A stretch of DNA of 64,000 nucleotides, from the NCBI GenBank assembly GCA_030770545.1, contig CM061098.1:18132001-18196000 (forward strand), given 5' to 3'. Shown here piece by piece: positions 12,130-23,535 of the stretch; position 1 is the stretch's first letter; each line of letters begins with the position of its first letter. The stretch is from Macropodus opercularis. Taxonomy: Eukaryota; Chordata; Actinopteri; Anabantiformes; Osphronemidae. Made by a program: the position numbers and the translations under genes. The notes under the pieces are model-generated. The model had not been told where the DNA came from and ran no database searches. It saw nothing but the letters and a program-made list of their open reading frames with translations.

Positions 12130-12336
12130 TCTTGTCAGCATGTTTTCAAAGCGAGCAACAGCATCCAACGGAGGCTGAATGTGCTCCGATTGAATTTGAG
12201 ATCTGCATGTAAACTGCCGCTGTCGATTAATTTAGTCACATTTTCAGCAAAGTGTGAATGTGCTGAGGCGCCAAACAGGGCAAATGGAAACTCGCTAAAT
12301 GGCATTTTTACAGCTTGCTCTGCTGCCTCCAACTGG
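12130..12336. promoter_or_regulatory. Candidate conserved non-coding element
   Basis: Dense, non-repetitive sequence of balanced composition. It contains homeodomain-like (CGATTAATTTAG) and other motif-like words, and lies beside the duplicated element at 11.7-12.0 kb. It resembles developmental enhancers of gene deserts. This judgement rests on appearance, not alignment. Confidence 0.2.
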
Positions 12337-12339
12337 TAA

Positions 12340-15315
12340 AAACACACACAAATACACATGACACGCTCTTGTTTTAAGCACTGCACAGTTTTCCTGTCGT
12401 CATTCAGCGAATCCAACTGAAAACTGCTCCACTTGCTGATTCCTTCTTCTCAGACTAAACATTTTTGCACAACACGCTTTTCAGTGACCGTGACCTCACA
12501 GACTGAAAACCTGACATTCTGCTTAAATCCTTCTCTGATACCGGGCAGAACTGCCGTTTCCCTCAGTGATGTCACGCTGCCCTGACGCTGAAGCAGCATC
12601 AGGATGTTTTCCTGTAAACGGGCTACACATCCTTTCATTTGGTTTGAAGGTCATCTAGTTCTGTCAGGACTGAGAGGACGCTGCCCAGCGTCTCACAGAC
12701 ATCATCATCATGACGACTGTTCCTTGTTGAGCTGAGAGAAGCTGCAGGTCCATGGACACTTTTTGGCTTTTTTTCCAGGAGACTGATTCTAACTGTGGGT
12801 CTGTTCCTTCCTTCATTTTGCCTCCTTCGTGTTGCTTGGATCCATTGGTTTCTGTGCCGTGAGTGACCAGCTTCTATTGACAGTAATTGTGTAGTAATTT
12901 TTATATATATATACTGTTTAAGTTGGCCAAGGAATAATTTGTAGAAGACTGGTATAAAACAAAAAGTAACGAAAAGCTACGAGTCAGTGCTGGGCAGGCG
13001 TCCCACGCAGACGCATCTCTATTTAGAACAGTAATAATGAAAAAAGAACTGAAGGAATAAAGTTTATCTGTGTTAAAGTTGGAATTAAAGGAGAGAAAAG
13101 CAATAAAAATAAACAAATGCAGGAATCAATCAGTCAGCGACAACAGCAGCCTCCCAGAAGACTGCGTGTCCCACTCTGAGGCTTCCACCTGCATCCATCC
13201 AGTCATTCATCTGTCGCTGTACGGCCTCGACAGTAACGTAGCGACTGGCTTCTCTGGCTGGATCAACTGCTCGAGTAGGAATTGGGTTAGCTGTGTTCTG
13301 AGCTTATGTGCTATTGTCTGTCTGGCACATGTAAAAAGATCACAGGACAATAAAGCTTGAAATGAAAGACAGTTGAGGCTCCTTCTCCATGATTCTTCCT
13401 CTCTCCGCGTCCTTTAACCTCAGCATTGTCATCATCTTTAGTCACGATCTCTATTAATTATTATTCAACTCCCCTAACTCTTCCCCCAGTTAAATGGAGA
13501 TCGCCTACGCCTTATAAATACACGTGGAAGGTCGGCGGGCCGCTCCCCAGAAGGTCGCCTGAACACAGCACCTGTGCCAAATGCAAGGATCCCACACTGA
13601 CTATCCACTGGAGCGTGAGTCTGTCAGAACTAGAGGGAAGAACCACTTTGTTCTAGCGTCATGGGAAGGACCAAAAGTCAAAGGTCAACTGGAAAAAGGT
13701 TCTACGTCGCTTTGAGGCTGTGACTGGTGAAGAACCTTGGCGACGGTTTCTGTTTGCACCGCCTCCCCTGGTTCAACGGCAGAGGCTTGAACCCCATCGA
13801 AGGACTCGTGCCCTAAAACACACATGACCTTCCCCTAATGAAGCCACTTCCCTTTAGATGACTCACTGTCTGTAAATCAACAGGAATCAAAAGGCTCTTT
13901 GGTCTCGTGAATGTATTATTGTGCTTGGTGTCTACAGCTTGCTCCTGCCTCTGAGTCATCGTCACGCCGTGGTCCCTTTGCGTCTCCATTTTGTTTTAAT
14001 CTGATTATTACTCACTACTCCCTGCTTTTTATCTCACTCTCCTCTGTTCCCCTTCTCAGTTTTCTCCATCCATCATGACAACTAATGCTTTCCTGATTTT
14101 GTATTACTTTATCTCTGTCCCTTCATTTGCCTGTCAATGCTCTGCTTCTGCTGCCTCCCTTCTCTCAGTAGCTGATTCAGAAAAGAGCAGTTTCCTCTGC
14201 AGCTGGTTTCACGAGGATATTTTTAACTTATATTTAACACTTTTGAGCCCTGGCCTCCTGTTGAACTCCCACGTCTTTCACTGTCATCTTTTAAAACGTG
14301 TCTAGGGACGGGCTGTATGTAGACACGCTGCCGTTCGGACCAGGAGTTCACACTTACCTGTAGATGTACAGCGGAAACGGAGGCCAAACGCGGTGGAGCA
14401 TGACACTTTTCACGGCTACCACTGTATAGACAACCTCCTGAAACCTGAAGATGATGTTTGAATACAACTGCCACAGACATAATTACTGCTGGTTCCTTTT
14501 TTATAATCTAATGAAGACATACTAAAAAATAATCTGCCAGTACACATGGTCCTGGGCCTTCATCCACTCGTTCACTGGGCTGTAGGTGATGTGATATTAT
14601 GAACTGCATGTGTGAGTATGAAGATTATTTGACTACGGTTCCTTACTTGTCAATATTCACTTCATCCAGTAAACACTACTGGTGACAGCTCGCGTGTTTC
14701 AACCTGCATCTTTTTGTCTGTGTGGGGAACTTTTGCTGTGTAGTATATAATCATCTTCACAGTTCCAGTGTGTGATCGCTTTCCATGATTTAGCGTCGAC
14801 CTTCTCTGACTCTGAGGTGATTTAAAGTGAAGCTTCATCACAGAAAATAAATTCAGGAGGGAAGGAGTCAAGCAGTTGCTTCTAATTTTTATCCCCTTTT
14901 CTCTCTCCATCTTTTTTCTTTATTGTGTCTCCGGCCCTCTCCATCTCTCTCACCCTTGGGCTACACACAAGTCGCATACTTTCACTTTCTATTAACCATA
15001 AAATTGAGGAATATCCCTTGTGACCAATAGTGACCCGATGGTGAAACCTGGAGCTATGCAGCGCTGCACCACACACTCTTATGCTACTTGCGCATTCACA
15101 CAAAAGCTGTTGCAGCATTACACACTGTTGTGCACACACACATTCCTACACACAAACGAATAGGATTCCTTCTTGGCAAACTGCAGTCGGCCTATTGAAC
15201 CGAGTCTATCGATTCTCCTCTCAGTCTTTTCTCTTCTTCCTCTGCCCAGGCCTCTGCTTTCTGGATACATCTCTGTTTCCTTCCCTTTCTCCTCCCTGTC
15301 TCTCACAACATCTCA
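12340..15315. other. Intergenic, no gene seen
   Basis: Contains a TA run at about 12,903-12,912 and a segment near 13,310-13,360 ending in ACAATAAAGCTT that resembles a retroelement or transcript 3' end, but no family can be assigned. Positions 14,880-15,350 are pyrimidine-rich. Confidence 0.4.
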
Positions 15316-15358
15316 CTCTCTAATTGACTGATCTTCTTCCTACTTCCTCCTGTTACAG

Positions 15359-15404
15359 GAAGTGTCCGCCGGCCAAGAGACTTCGACCTCCACACCCCAC
15401 AAAC
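15359..15404 (+). other. Candidate 46-nt exon (splice signals only)
   Basis: A long pyrimidine tract ending GTTACAG (AG at 15357-15358) precedes a 46-nt segment followed by GTAAGA (GT at 15405). The segment is open in at least two frames. No partner exon or protein is recognised, so the match may be fortuitous. Confidence 0.25.
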
Positions 15405-15486
15405 GTAAGACTGCGGGATCGCACCAACGCTGTCCAGTTCAAAACTAATCTTGGCTGATTCTCCTGGTGCACAACAAAGTGAATAA

Positions 15487-16183
15487 TGCATTGCAGCCAG
15501 TAATACGATACACCACATTAACCTAGATGGAGCTTTCCTAACAGATACAATCATTCAGAGGGAGGCACACAACCAGCTGGAGAAACTCTCCACTTCCACT
15601 AGTGTAGCTAACATGGGCGTAAGACAGACAGAGGCCCAGTCGGTCCCCACCGATCACACAGATGATAAAGTTGATATCAAGGTAAAAGGCATCAACGACA
15701 TACGCAGACGGGAAAAATGCTGAGAACGCTTTGTTCACCATGTTCTGCTGTTTTTATTTGATATCAAACGGGTCGCACCAGCCAATGTGCATGACCAGCT
15801 ACCAGTCAAGTACATGTGAGGTTTCCATGGGCCAAACATGAAAGCAGAGTTAGAAGAAGTTAGAAATATGAGTATACGTCTTCCTAGACAACCACTGAGG
15901 ATCAAAGCAGCATCACGCTGTTGGACTGATCTAGCCTTGAAATAAATACAACGAGGCTCAGCATCGCTGATACCCAACACTGCACTGATAGGAGAAAGTA
16001 CACGACTCTTGATCAGAGTGAAGCAGCGTGTAAGTGCTACAGTGACGTTTCCAGCAGGTGCTGTACCTCCACGCAAGAAACACAGCAGCTGTTTCATCGT
16101 TGACAGACGGGCAGATTTCTGTGGCTCGTGCTACTGTAGCTGTAGGATTCAGAATATTAAAACCTTTTTTTCTTTTCTGTGAA
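15487..16183 (+). pseudogene. Possible decayed coding sequence, unidentified
   Basis: One plus-strand frame runs through about 700 bp with only three internal stops (15721, 15817, 15943). It has protein-like composition, for example the segment MKAELEEVRNMSIRLPRQPL. The minus strand is also largely open here (15735-16097). I recognise no family. Possibilities are an old retroelement, a processed pseudogene or chance. Confidence 0.25.
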
Positions 16184-16189
16184 TCTGTC

Positions 16190-17267
16190 GGCATCTAATC
16201 AGTTAACACACCTCAGGCAAACAGAGACCTGAGACCAGTGCAACACAATCTGCTTGACTGCTTCAAACACCCTTACGCAGATGAGCTAAACCTTCCTTAT
16301 CACTCTGGAAATCATCCACTGCCAGCAGTGTCGTATACGCAACATCACCGCTGAAGACACCAACAACAAAGAACAGCTGAGATCCTGCAAGAGGGTTTTA
16401 TTCTGTACTGCAGTAGAGGGAACATGTGTATGTCAGCACAGCGGTTGGTTGTTTTAATACGCTGAAATGTAAAGAACCATTTATCTCTAACTGCTACCAA
16501 GATCCAACCACACAGAAGCTGGACTCGTGTGATGCGGCCTCAGCAGGACGACTGGGTTTTACTCTGGTGCCTCTTTGTGCTACAGTAGGTTCTTTGTTGT
16601 GTTTACATGTCACTGGGCCTCTGAGCGGGAAGCTCAGTGGCCACAGCAGCAGATTAAAAATGACATCAAATAAATTTGGTAGCTGCTAGGTTTTGTCATG
16701 CTGCATTATTGTGCCATGGACTGCTCTGAAACTGTTGACACACACAAACAGCGTTTGATGTGTTGTGTGACTGTTAGTCACAGCAAGGAAAAATACTTTG
16801 AGTCAGGAGAGATGGAAAGTCACGATGAAAGACGTTGTTTCTGCAGCCGTAGCAGACGCAGTGTTTCTTTGTGACAATCTGCAGCGAGTGTGGTTTTCAC
16901 GCCACCTTCAGAATCACCTTATGCTGCTTCAAAGCTGGATGTGACTGAGAGAAGCATCAGGTCCCGGGTCCTGCACAAAACTACAGAACTCAAGCCAACA
17001 ACATGATGTGGCTGTGATGTCAACCATGCCTGAGACCTTACGCGCTGAATTCATCTGTTTAATATTCTACCCTATTGTTTGTGTGCTGTGGTTTCCTCTC
17101 CAGCTAGTCTGCACCCGCAGTTTCAAGACAACTAAAAATGTCACACGATGAACAGTATTAGAGGCAGCAGACAACAATGCACCCATTATCTGAACAACCG
17201 AGGCCCCACCTCTCAAGCAGAACCACAATGAAGCAGCAACAAACTCAACGTGAACAAACACCCGCAA
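16190..17267. other. Intergenic, no gene seen
   Basis: Unique-looking DNA. No repeat or coding signal recognised. Confidence 0.45.
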
Positions 17268-17340
17268 AGGTGATAATTAACCAGTTAACAACTCATCACC
17301 TCATCAAGGTGGGAATTGTCCAATTAACAAATTATCACCT
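17268..17340. repeat. Tandem pair of 34-bp palindrome-like units with CACCT ends
   Basis: Two 34-bp units (17268-17301 and 17307-17340) match at 27 of 34 positions. Each begins AGGTG and ends ATCACCT, so each is itself an imperfect inverted repeat. AGGTG/CACCT is the core recognised by ZEB-type zinc-finger repressors (established), giving four cores in 73 bp. Regulatory function is inference. Confidence 0.6.
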
Positions 17341-17344
17341 ATTA

Positions 17345-19848
17345 AGCAGCTATTAACACTTCTCTGTTCTCTCTCTGACGCCTGTTTGACACTTTCATAC
17401 TTATTTGGACTCAGTAGCTCTTTAGCAGCTAAATGCCACTCGTGAACTTTCTGCTGCTTCCCATTCGGATTGTCAGCAGGTGCATTTTCAATGAACAAGA
17501 CTTTCTAGAGACGCTGCAGAGACAAGTCTGCTACTATGAGTAACATTTTCCCTTTGCAGTGAACTAGCAAAGCTTCAGTCCATCCTAGGAGCTTTTCAAA
17601 GTCTGCTGACATAAGATGATCAGTGACCTTCAATGGAATTTTAAACAAGCTAACGTGGCTTTAGCGTGTCTGTATGTGAAAAACTGTAAATGAACAAATC
17701 AATCATGGAGCGTGATGTAAAGGAGCTATTAACATTTTAATTGGATGTCATTGCAGCAGACACGTCTCTCTCTCCTGTCTGCTGCCTAACACACTAGAGA
17801 TTTGTCACAGAGCAACTCTCCTCTGAACTACTAAAGCACATTAGCACCTTTATATCAACATATTGAATAATCATATGCTAGACTTGCCGTGTTTCTGTCA
17901 TCGGTTCTCTCCCCATTGCCGCATGTCTCATACTCGCCACTTTGCTATGACTTAATATCTGTATGTAGCTCAGTGACATGACTCGTGTCAACGATGGCTT
18001 TGAACCAGCTGAAGGTCGGTTGGGTTTATGTCATGTCAATACAATCAGCCAGCGTCAGTGTCTTAAAGATCAAGACACTGACATGGAAATAACTGATGCA
18101 ATATTGAGCAGGTACCATACACCACCAGCAGCTGTCCACTGTCTCCTGTGCACACTGTTTAGGCCATAAGTAGCCTGGTTCCCTTAACAGAAAGCTAATC
18201 CAGCTTGTAACTGAATCACAATTTAGCGTTAGACAAAGACTGTGTTGGTCTGTAGTACGAGTACAGACAAAACACGATACGTATAAAAGCCTCAATAACA
18301 CTAGAGGAGATTATGCATGAATGCATGAAGCGAATCTTTCACAATATTAAAAAAGTAACTAGTTGAGTGTCTAAAGTGTGAATTTCAGTAACACTAACGT
18401 CTCTGACTGGTTTCCCTCACATTCAATGTGCATGTGATACGTATGGTATAGAAACGCAGATGTTAAACAACGACATCCAGCCTCTCCTCTGTGCTCTTTG
18501 CTGTCTTAAATGAAAATTTGAGCTACACAAAAGCTTTTCTTAATGGAACTCACACCTGCTGCTTCCTTCACTCTCCCTGCGTCTCAGTGTAGAGCATGAA
18601 GCACTGACACAGACATCTGGCAGCGTCAGCGAGAGCGAAGCGGATAATTCCAAATAAATAACCTAAAATGGCCGGACACAAACCCGACCGAGCCCACAGG
18701 CTGCAGTCCTACACGCAACACAAAGTCACGGTCCCGTAGCTGAACACCACCAAGACAACAACAACATCAAACAAACAAACAAACAATAATACTAACTGAA
18801 ACATTTACAATCAGGGCTAGAGATTCTAGAGAAGTGAATTAAAATGATCCAGTAACGTGTGTTTGACTTAGTCTTTAATGGGCATTTGGCCCAGGACACC
18901 TCCAGGAAGTTTAATGCAACCATTGTTAAAAGGTGTCAATTAAATGATGGGTATCATAAACATCAAGTCAAATCTAATCAGAGATTAATTTTTATATTTT
19001 CATAATATCCAGGTTCAAGGGGATCTGATGCAGAGCTGAGTTAAATAATTGCTCTCAGGTAGAAACCACATACCTCTGAATAAGAAATGACAACTCATGA
19101 CGTGAACATAATTGAAAATGATTTAAGGTGGAACAGCTAAATTGACTGATGAAGTAAGGATACACACATCGTGGAATGCACACACAGCACAGAGGAGAGC
19201 AAAATAAATCGCAGCACTCTGCAGCAAAATGATTAAAATCGTATACGTCAAAAGCTGGTGTCACACTCACAAAAGTCACAAAATGCAAACGCACACACGC
19301 TCACACACCAACGGGAAAGGCCTATTATAAATCAAGTCCAAGCAACAGCCCTTGTGCTTCAAAGTCATCTCTGAATCATTTATCCACACATTGAGCCTCA
19401 CTTTATGAATACCAATTTCTAGTCCTCCATCATATCAGTCAGAGAGAGGGACCAAAGGGGTCTGAGTGAGAGAAGCTGCCACAGCGTTGCACACAATGCC
19501 CGTTTTAGACTTCGCTCCTCTCAACACAAACGAGACTCCTGCAATGAGAGTGATGTTCACACATACAGTAGATGAATCAATGGAGTCAGTCACTCAGTCC
19601 CAGCGCTGTGAGAAAAGAAAGGGGAGTGTTCTGGGGAGAAAGCGTCCTCATTGGTGTGCAAAGTTGCACATGTTCTAAGCCTCCCTTATATCCCCTGTGT
19701 GTATATGTGAGGGAGGGAGTGAGACCGTGTGTGTGTGTGCAAACGCATTCCCTCTCTTTCCTTCACTGCCACTAAAAAGACACAGAGGACCTATTGTGCC
19801 CAAGGAAGGGAAATCACTCCATTTTCAGAGGAGGAGAGGAATGAACAG
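17345..19848. other. Intergenic; possible conserved AT-rich element near 18,880-19,040
   Basis: No gene. The stretch 18,880-19,040 is rich in homeodomain-like words (CAATTAAATGATGG, AGATTAATTTTT) and resembles non-coding regulatory DNA. An (AAAC)n run lies at about 18,767-18,784. Confidence 0.3.
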
Positions 19849-19869
19849 CTCTCTCTCTCTCTCTCTCTC
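19849..19869. repeat. (CT)n microsatellite
   Basis: Ten CT units at the head of a pyrimidine-rich tract that runs to about 19,920. Confidence 0.95.
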
Positions 19870-19935
19870 GCTCACTCTCTCACCCCCCACCTCTTTCTTT
19901 CTTTCTTCACCCCTCCCATTCACACAGCAGCTGAA

Positions 19936-20121
19936 ATGGCGAGGCTTGTTAAAGAGGAAGCCCACATGACAGCATTCACGGCTTTGCCTACCGCAGCATC
20001 TCGCCTGCTCGCTGTGTCCCTTAGCACCCGAACCGCGGATGAAAGGTACTTCGCCAAAGAAGAAAGTTACAAAAGGCTCCGCAATAACTGGGAAAATATA
20101 TTGAACAAAGCCAACAGGTAG
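19936..20121 (+). CDS. Candidate small ORF or coding exon, unidentified (61 aa)
   Basis: The ATG sits in a strong Kozak context (GAAATGG). It begins 8 nt after a strong 3' splice site: a 70-nt pyrimidine-rich tract, then CACACAG ending at 19927. The product is 61 residues, soluble, with a charged C-terminal half (DERYFAKEESYKRLRNNWEN) predicted to be helical. The stop TAG (20119-20121) overlaps a possible donor CAG/GTAGAG at 20117, so this may be either a complete small ORF or a 190-nt internal or first coding exon (19928-20117). GC-rich codon choice differs from the AT-rich flanks. I do not recognise the family. A conserved non-coding element that happens to be open is a real alternative. 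Confidence 0.3.
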   Translation: MARLVKEEAHMTAFTALPTAASRLLAVSLSTRTADERYFAKEESYKRLRNNWENILNKANR

Positions 20122-22712
20122 AGAAAAAATGAGGGTTTAGAATAAATGAGGTGCCTCATGCAGCAGAACGTTAAAGCTGAACCTTTACTTCAGAGCTGCA
20201 GCTAGTGTGCAGGAAATGACATCATCCAAAAATGTGCTCGCTGCATGAAACCGAGCTTCTTACCTGCTGATGCTCCTCCAGTGAAACTACCTCACTCACT
20301 GATGTAAGTGGCCCAGTTCTAAACACACGGATGCTTCAAAATAAAAGCCCCCACTTCATTCTACACAGTAAATCATCTTGTTTAGTTTTGCATTTAAATG
20401 TTAAAAGAAACAACCAAAAGTGAACAAATGAACCATGTCTTTCACAAGGTACAAAACCAAGAGACTAGGGAGGATTAAATGTCATGATGAGTAAAGTCTC
20501 ACAACCCATTAATTGTGAAAAACATTATAGGTTTGGCAGAAATGTAATTTAATTTAAATACCTGGGAAAATGTTAGTTAGATTGATTAAAAGATGCAAGT
20601 TAGCCAAAGCTTTGAATGGTCTTTTCAATTGTGTTGTTAGTAATTATATCAAATCTTTAGATCATATGTAATTAGCTTTAATCAGAGTTGGTTAGTTAAT
20701 GTGGTTCTTCCAGTTGAAAGCTCCAGGTCTATAGACAGTAGCGTGTTTTAACGTAAGATGGTAAAGTAAAATACACTAAACGTATGGTAAATAAAGATTT
20801 AAACAAACAAATGTCATCTCTGAAAGCTTGGACTATGAACATAATTTTCCCACGATGCATTTCACTAAAAGATATCTAGTAAATGTCAAATTTGTCTCTG
20901 TTTATTCTAACTGCAAGTCCATAGTAAAGTCTTTCTACATACAAGCTGTGAGACAAGCTGTGACATGAGGTATTATCGCAGATGGATACAAACTGCTTTC
21001 CCCCTCAAACAAAGGTAGAACAGCTTCAACAAGCTCTAACTATACCTGCTCTTCTTTCCCATGTCCGTTTGCTCTGTAGGACAAGCTGATAGCTCACTGC
21101 ATGGCCATACACATAAACAATGTGTCATGAAGTGTTAAATGTAAAAAGCCTCCTGTCTCATAAACATGATTTGCCTTCATGGAACAGCAGCAAAAGTGAA
21201 GTACTGACATTTCTTCCACGTCTACGTGACTTAATTTGCTCCTCTGGCAAACCCCACACATCCACAATGACAGAAAGGTTTAATTCAAGTACCACTCACA
21301 CGCTTCTTGCTGGGCTTTAAATTCTCTCTAACCTTCATAGGACACATTTTAAGAAGAGCAGCGGTAAAAAGGAAAGGAAACGTATAAATGGACCTCATGT
21401 AAACTCTTTCATCTGTTCCTCAGGTAGTGTGACATACCGTCAGTAAAACCAAATAAAGTAAAGAACAAAAGCTACTGAAACCAGCTAATGAGAGATGTGC
21501 AGGGACTCTCCCCATGCCGTCGAGTTCAAACACTCATAGTTTCACCAAAAACACACCCTTTTTCAGTAAAACTAGACAAACCAAGAGTAAGCAGATCGTT
21601 TTAGTCTCAAGGAAGTGGAAACTCAGTGGAACGGGGCCTGTTGCCAGCAGCATTTCAGCACCTTGGACAGCTGCACAATAGCCTGCACAGATCCAGCAGG
21701 AGGAAGAAAAAGCAACACAAGGACAAAGACAGAGGAGGAGGTGGAGGGTAGCGGGTACAGGACACACAATAGAGACGCAGAGGACGGATATGGCAGCCGG
21801 TCGCCATTCAGACGGTAAACAAAGGGTCAACGTCAACGCCGCTGTAAGCACAGACGTCCGAATTCACATTAGACGGGACTGTCACTGCTCAGAAGACAAC
21901 GATGCCGACACATTTTCACGAACTCCATCTCCTGAATGGTGAGTGGCAGACAGTGTTTTTTTCCTTTCACAGTTCACCTCTGCATTAACATTACAATGGA
22001 CAAACAGCAGCAACTGGTATCATTTTGAATCGAGGTGAGGGGTCAGGAGGGGTCAGGGGGTGAGGGAGTCGGTCTAGCAGCAGATCTTCACAGGCTTCAC
22101 AGCCACTGGATCTTCACAACACAGGCACATATCTATTCTTAACTGCTCTGCTAATGGCAATTATTAATCTTTAATTATAATTATTATTGTCTCCTGTATA
22201 ATTACAGGCTTATGAAAGAGCAGTTGCTTAAGAATTTGTTATTTTTTCTACATATTACATACGTCTGTGGAGCCCAAGTGATACTTTTCTAGGTAATTTA
22301 ACTACTTTATAGGCCTGAGGAAAATATTGACCCTCCACATCAAACATTAGCAGCGTCTGTGAATCATCAGGACGGATGCGGGATGAGCATTTTAAGAAGG
22401 AGGAGCAGGGATTTGAAGAAATGCTGCGTCAGGTGGAAGAAAGGAGGGAAGAACAGCTATCATTCAAGCCAGAAGGAGCGAGACAAAAAAAGAAAACCAC
22501 CTCGTCAATCATTTCTCTCTCACATTTCACTGGAGAGAGGACGTGAGAGGGAGCGAGGGAAGAGCTGCAGGCAGGCTCTATTTTAATTTTCTCCAGCTCC
22601 CGCCACACACACACGCACACGTATGCAGTCCACAGCATCCAAAAATAATCATGCACAGTCTAAACAAAATGTACCTCAAGCGCAGGATCTTGACAAAGTG
22701 CTTCAGTGAAAA
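20122..22712. other. Intergenic / distal downstream region of SLITRK2
   Basis: No convincing gene. Short frames at 21534-21851 and 22359-22586 have no recognisable domains. AT-rich stretches are frequent. Confidence 0.45.
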
Positions 22713-23535
22713 TTTAATGGCGCATTTTGGCCACACTGTATTGCTCCTCTATAGCATACAATGTCATCAGTATGTTCTCCAAAGGTGTCATATCCAAAGC
22801 AAAATAACATGTATCATATCACACCCAGTCTCAAGTTCATTTATGTCTTTTTTTTGTTTTAAACGGACAAATAAGTCTTCAAATCTTACATAAAGTTTTG
22901 ATTCTTTAAAATACAGCACTTTCAAAAAAAGGAACATTTCCGTTCTGCAGAGGACATTGTTGATAAAATAGTTGAGTGCAAAGGCACTTTCTGGAGTGAA
23001 GATTTCGTCGCCTGTTGGATGTTGAAAAGATTTTTCTTTTTACGCTTTAACTATCACACTCACCATTTATCTGTGTATGCTAAGTATGTACAGGAATGTC
23101 AATCAGCATTTCCTTCTTCTAGAGAGAATAATTATTCGATACTTTTTTTCTTTGCTTGTTTCTGACACGGAAAATCAAAGACAGTTTTATGAAAAGCACA
23201 AAGCTTCATTTTTACAGTCTTGCCCATTATATACCTGCCGTCATCAAAGTCTTTTAGAATTTCATTTTTCAACAAAGAAGAAATAATTTATAGCTTCAAG
23301 GAGAAAAATAGAACTAGATAATAATATACTTCTTATGCTCCTTTTATACAATTTGGAAAGAAAAAAACAGAGAAGAGGGAAGGAGAGAGAAAGGCTTCGG
23401 TTCACTTGCAGTCCATCATGTAAGATCGAACACAGATAATATAGATATATAGGACTATTATTACAGCGTGAGGATTATAAATGCTGCACAGAACCGGAGG
23501 GTAGTGTTGGCTGGGCCAGGGGCTCCTTCTCTATC
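22713..23535 (-). other. slitrk2: Probable SLITRK2 3' UTR
   Basis: The DNA immediately downstream of the stop codon is AT-rich and has no coding potential. The nearest polyadenylation-like hexamer on the minus strand is ATTAAA at 22713-22718, about 0.82 kb after the stop; no AATAAA occurs before it. A longer 3' UTR using a more distal signal is equally possible. Confidence 0.3.
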
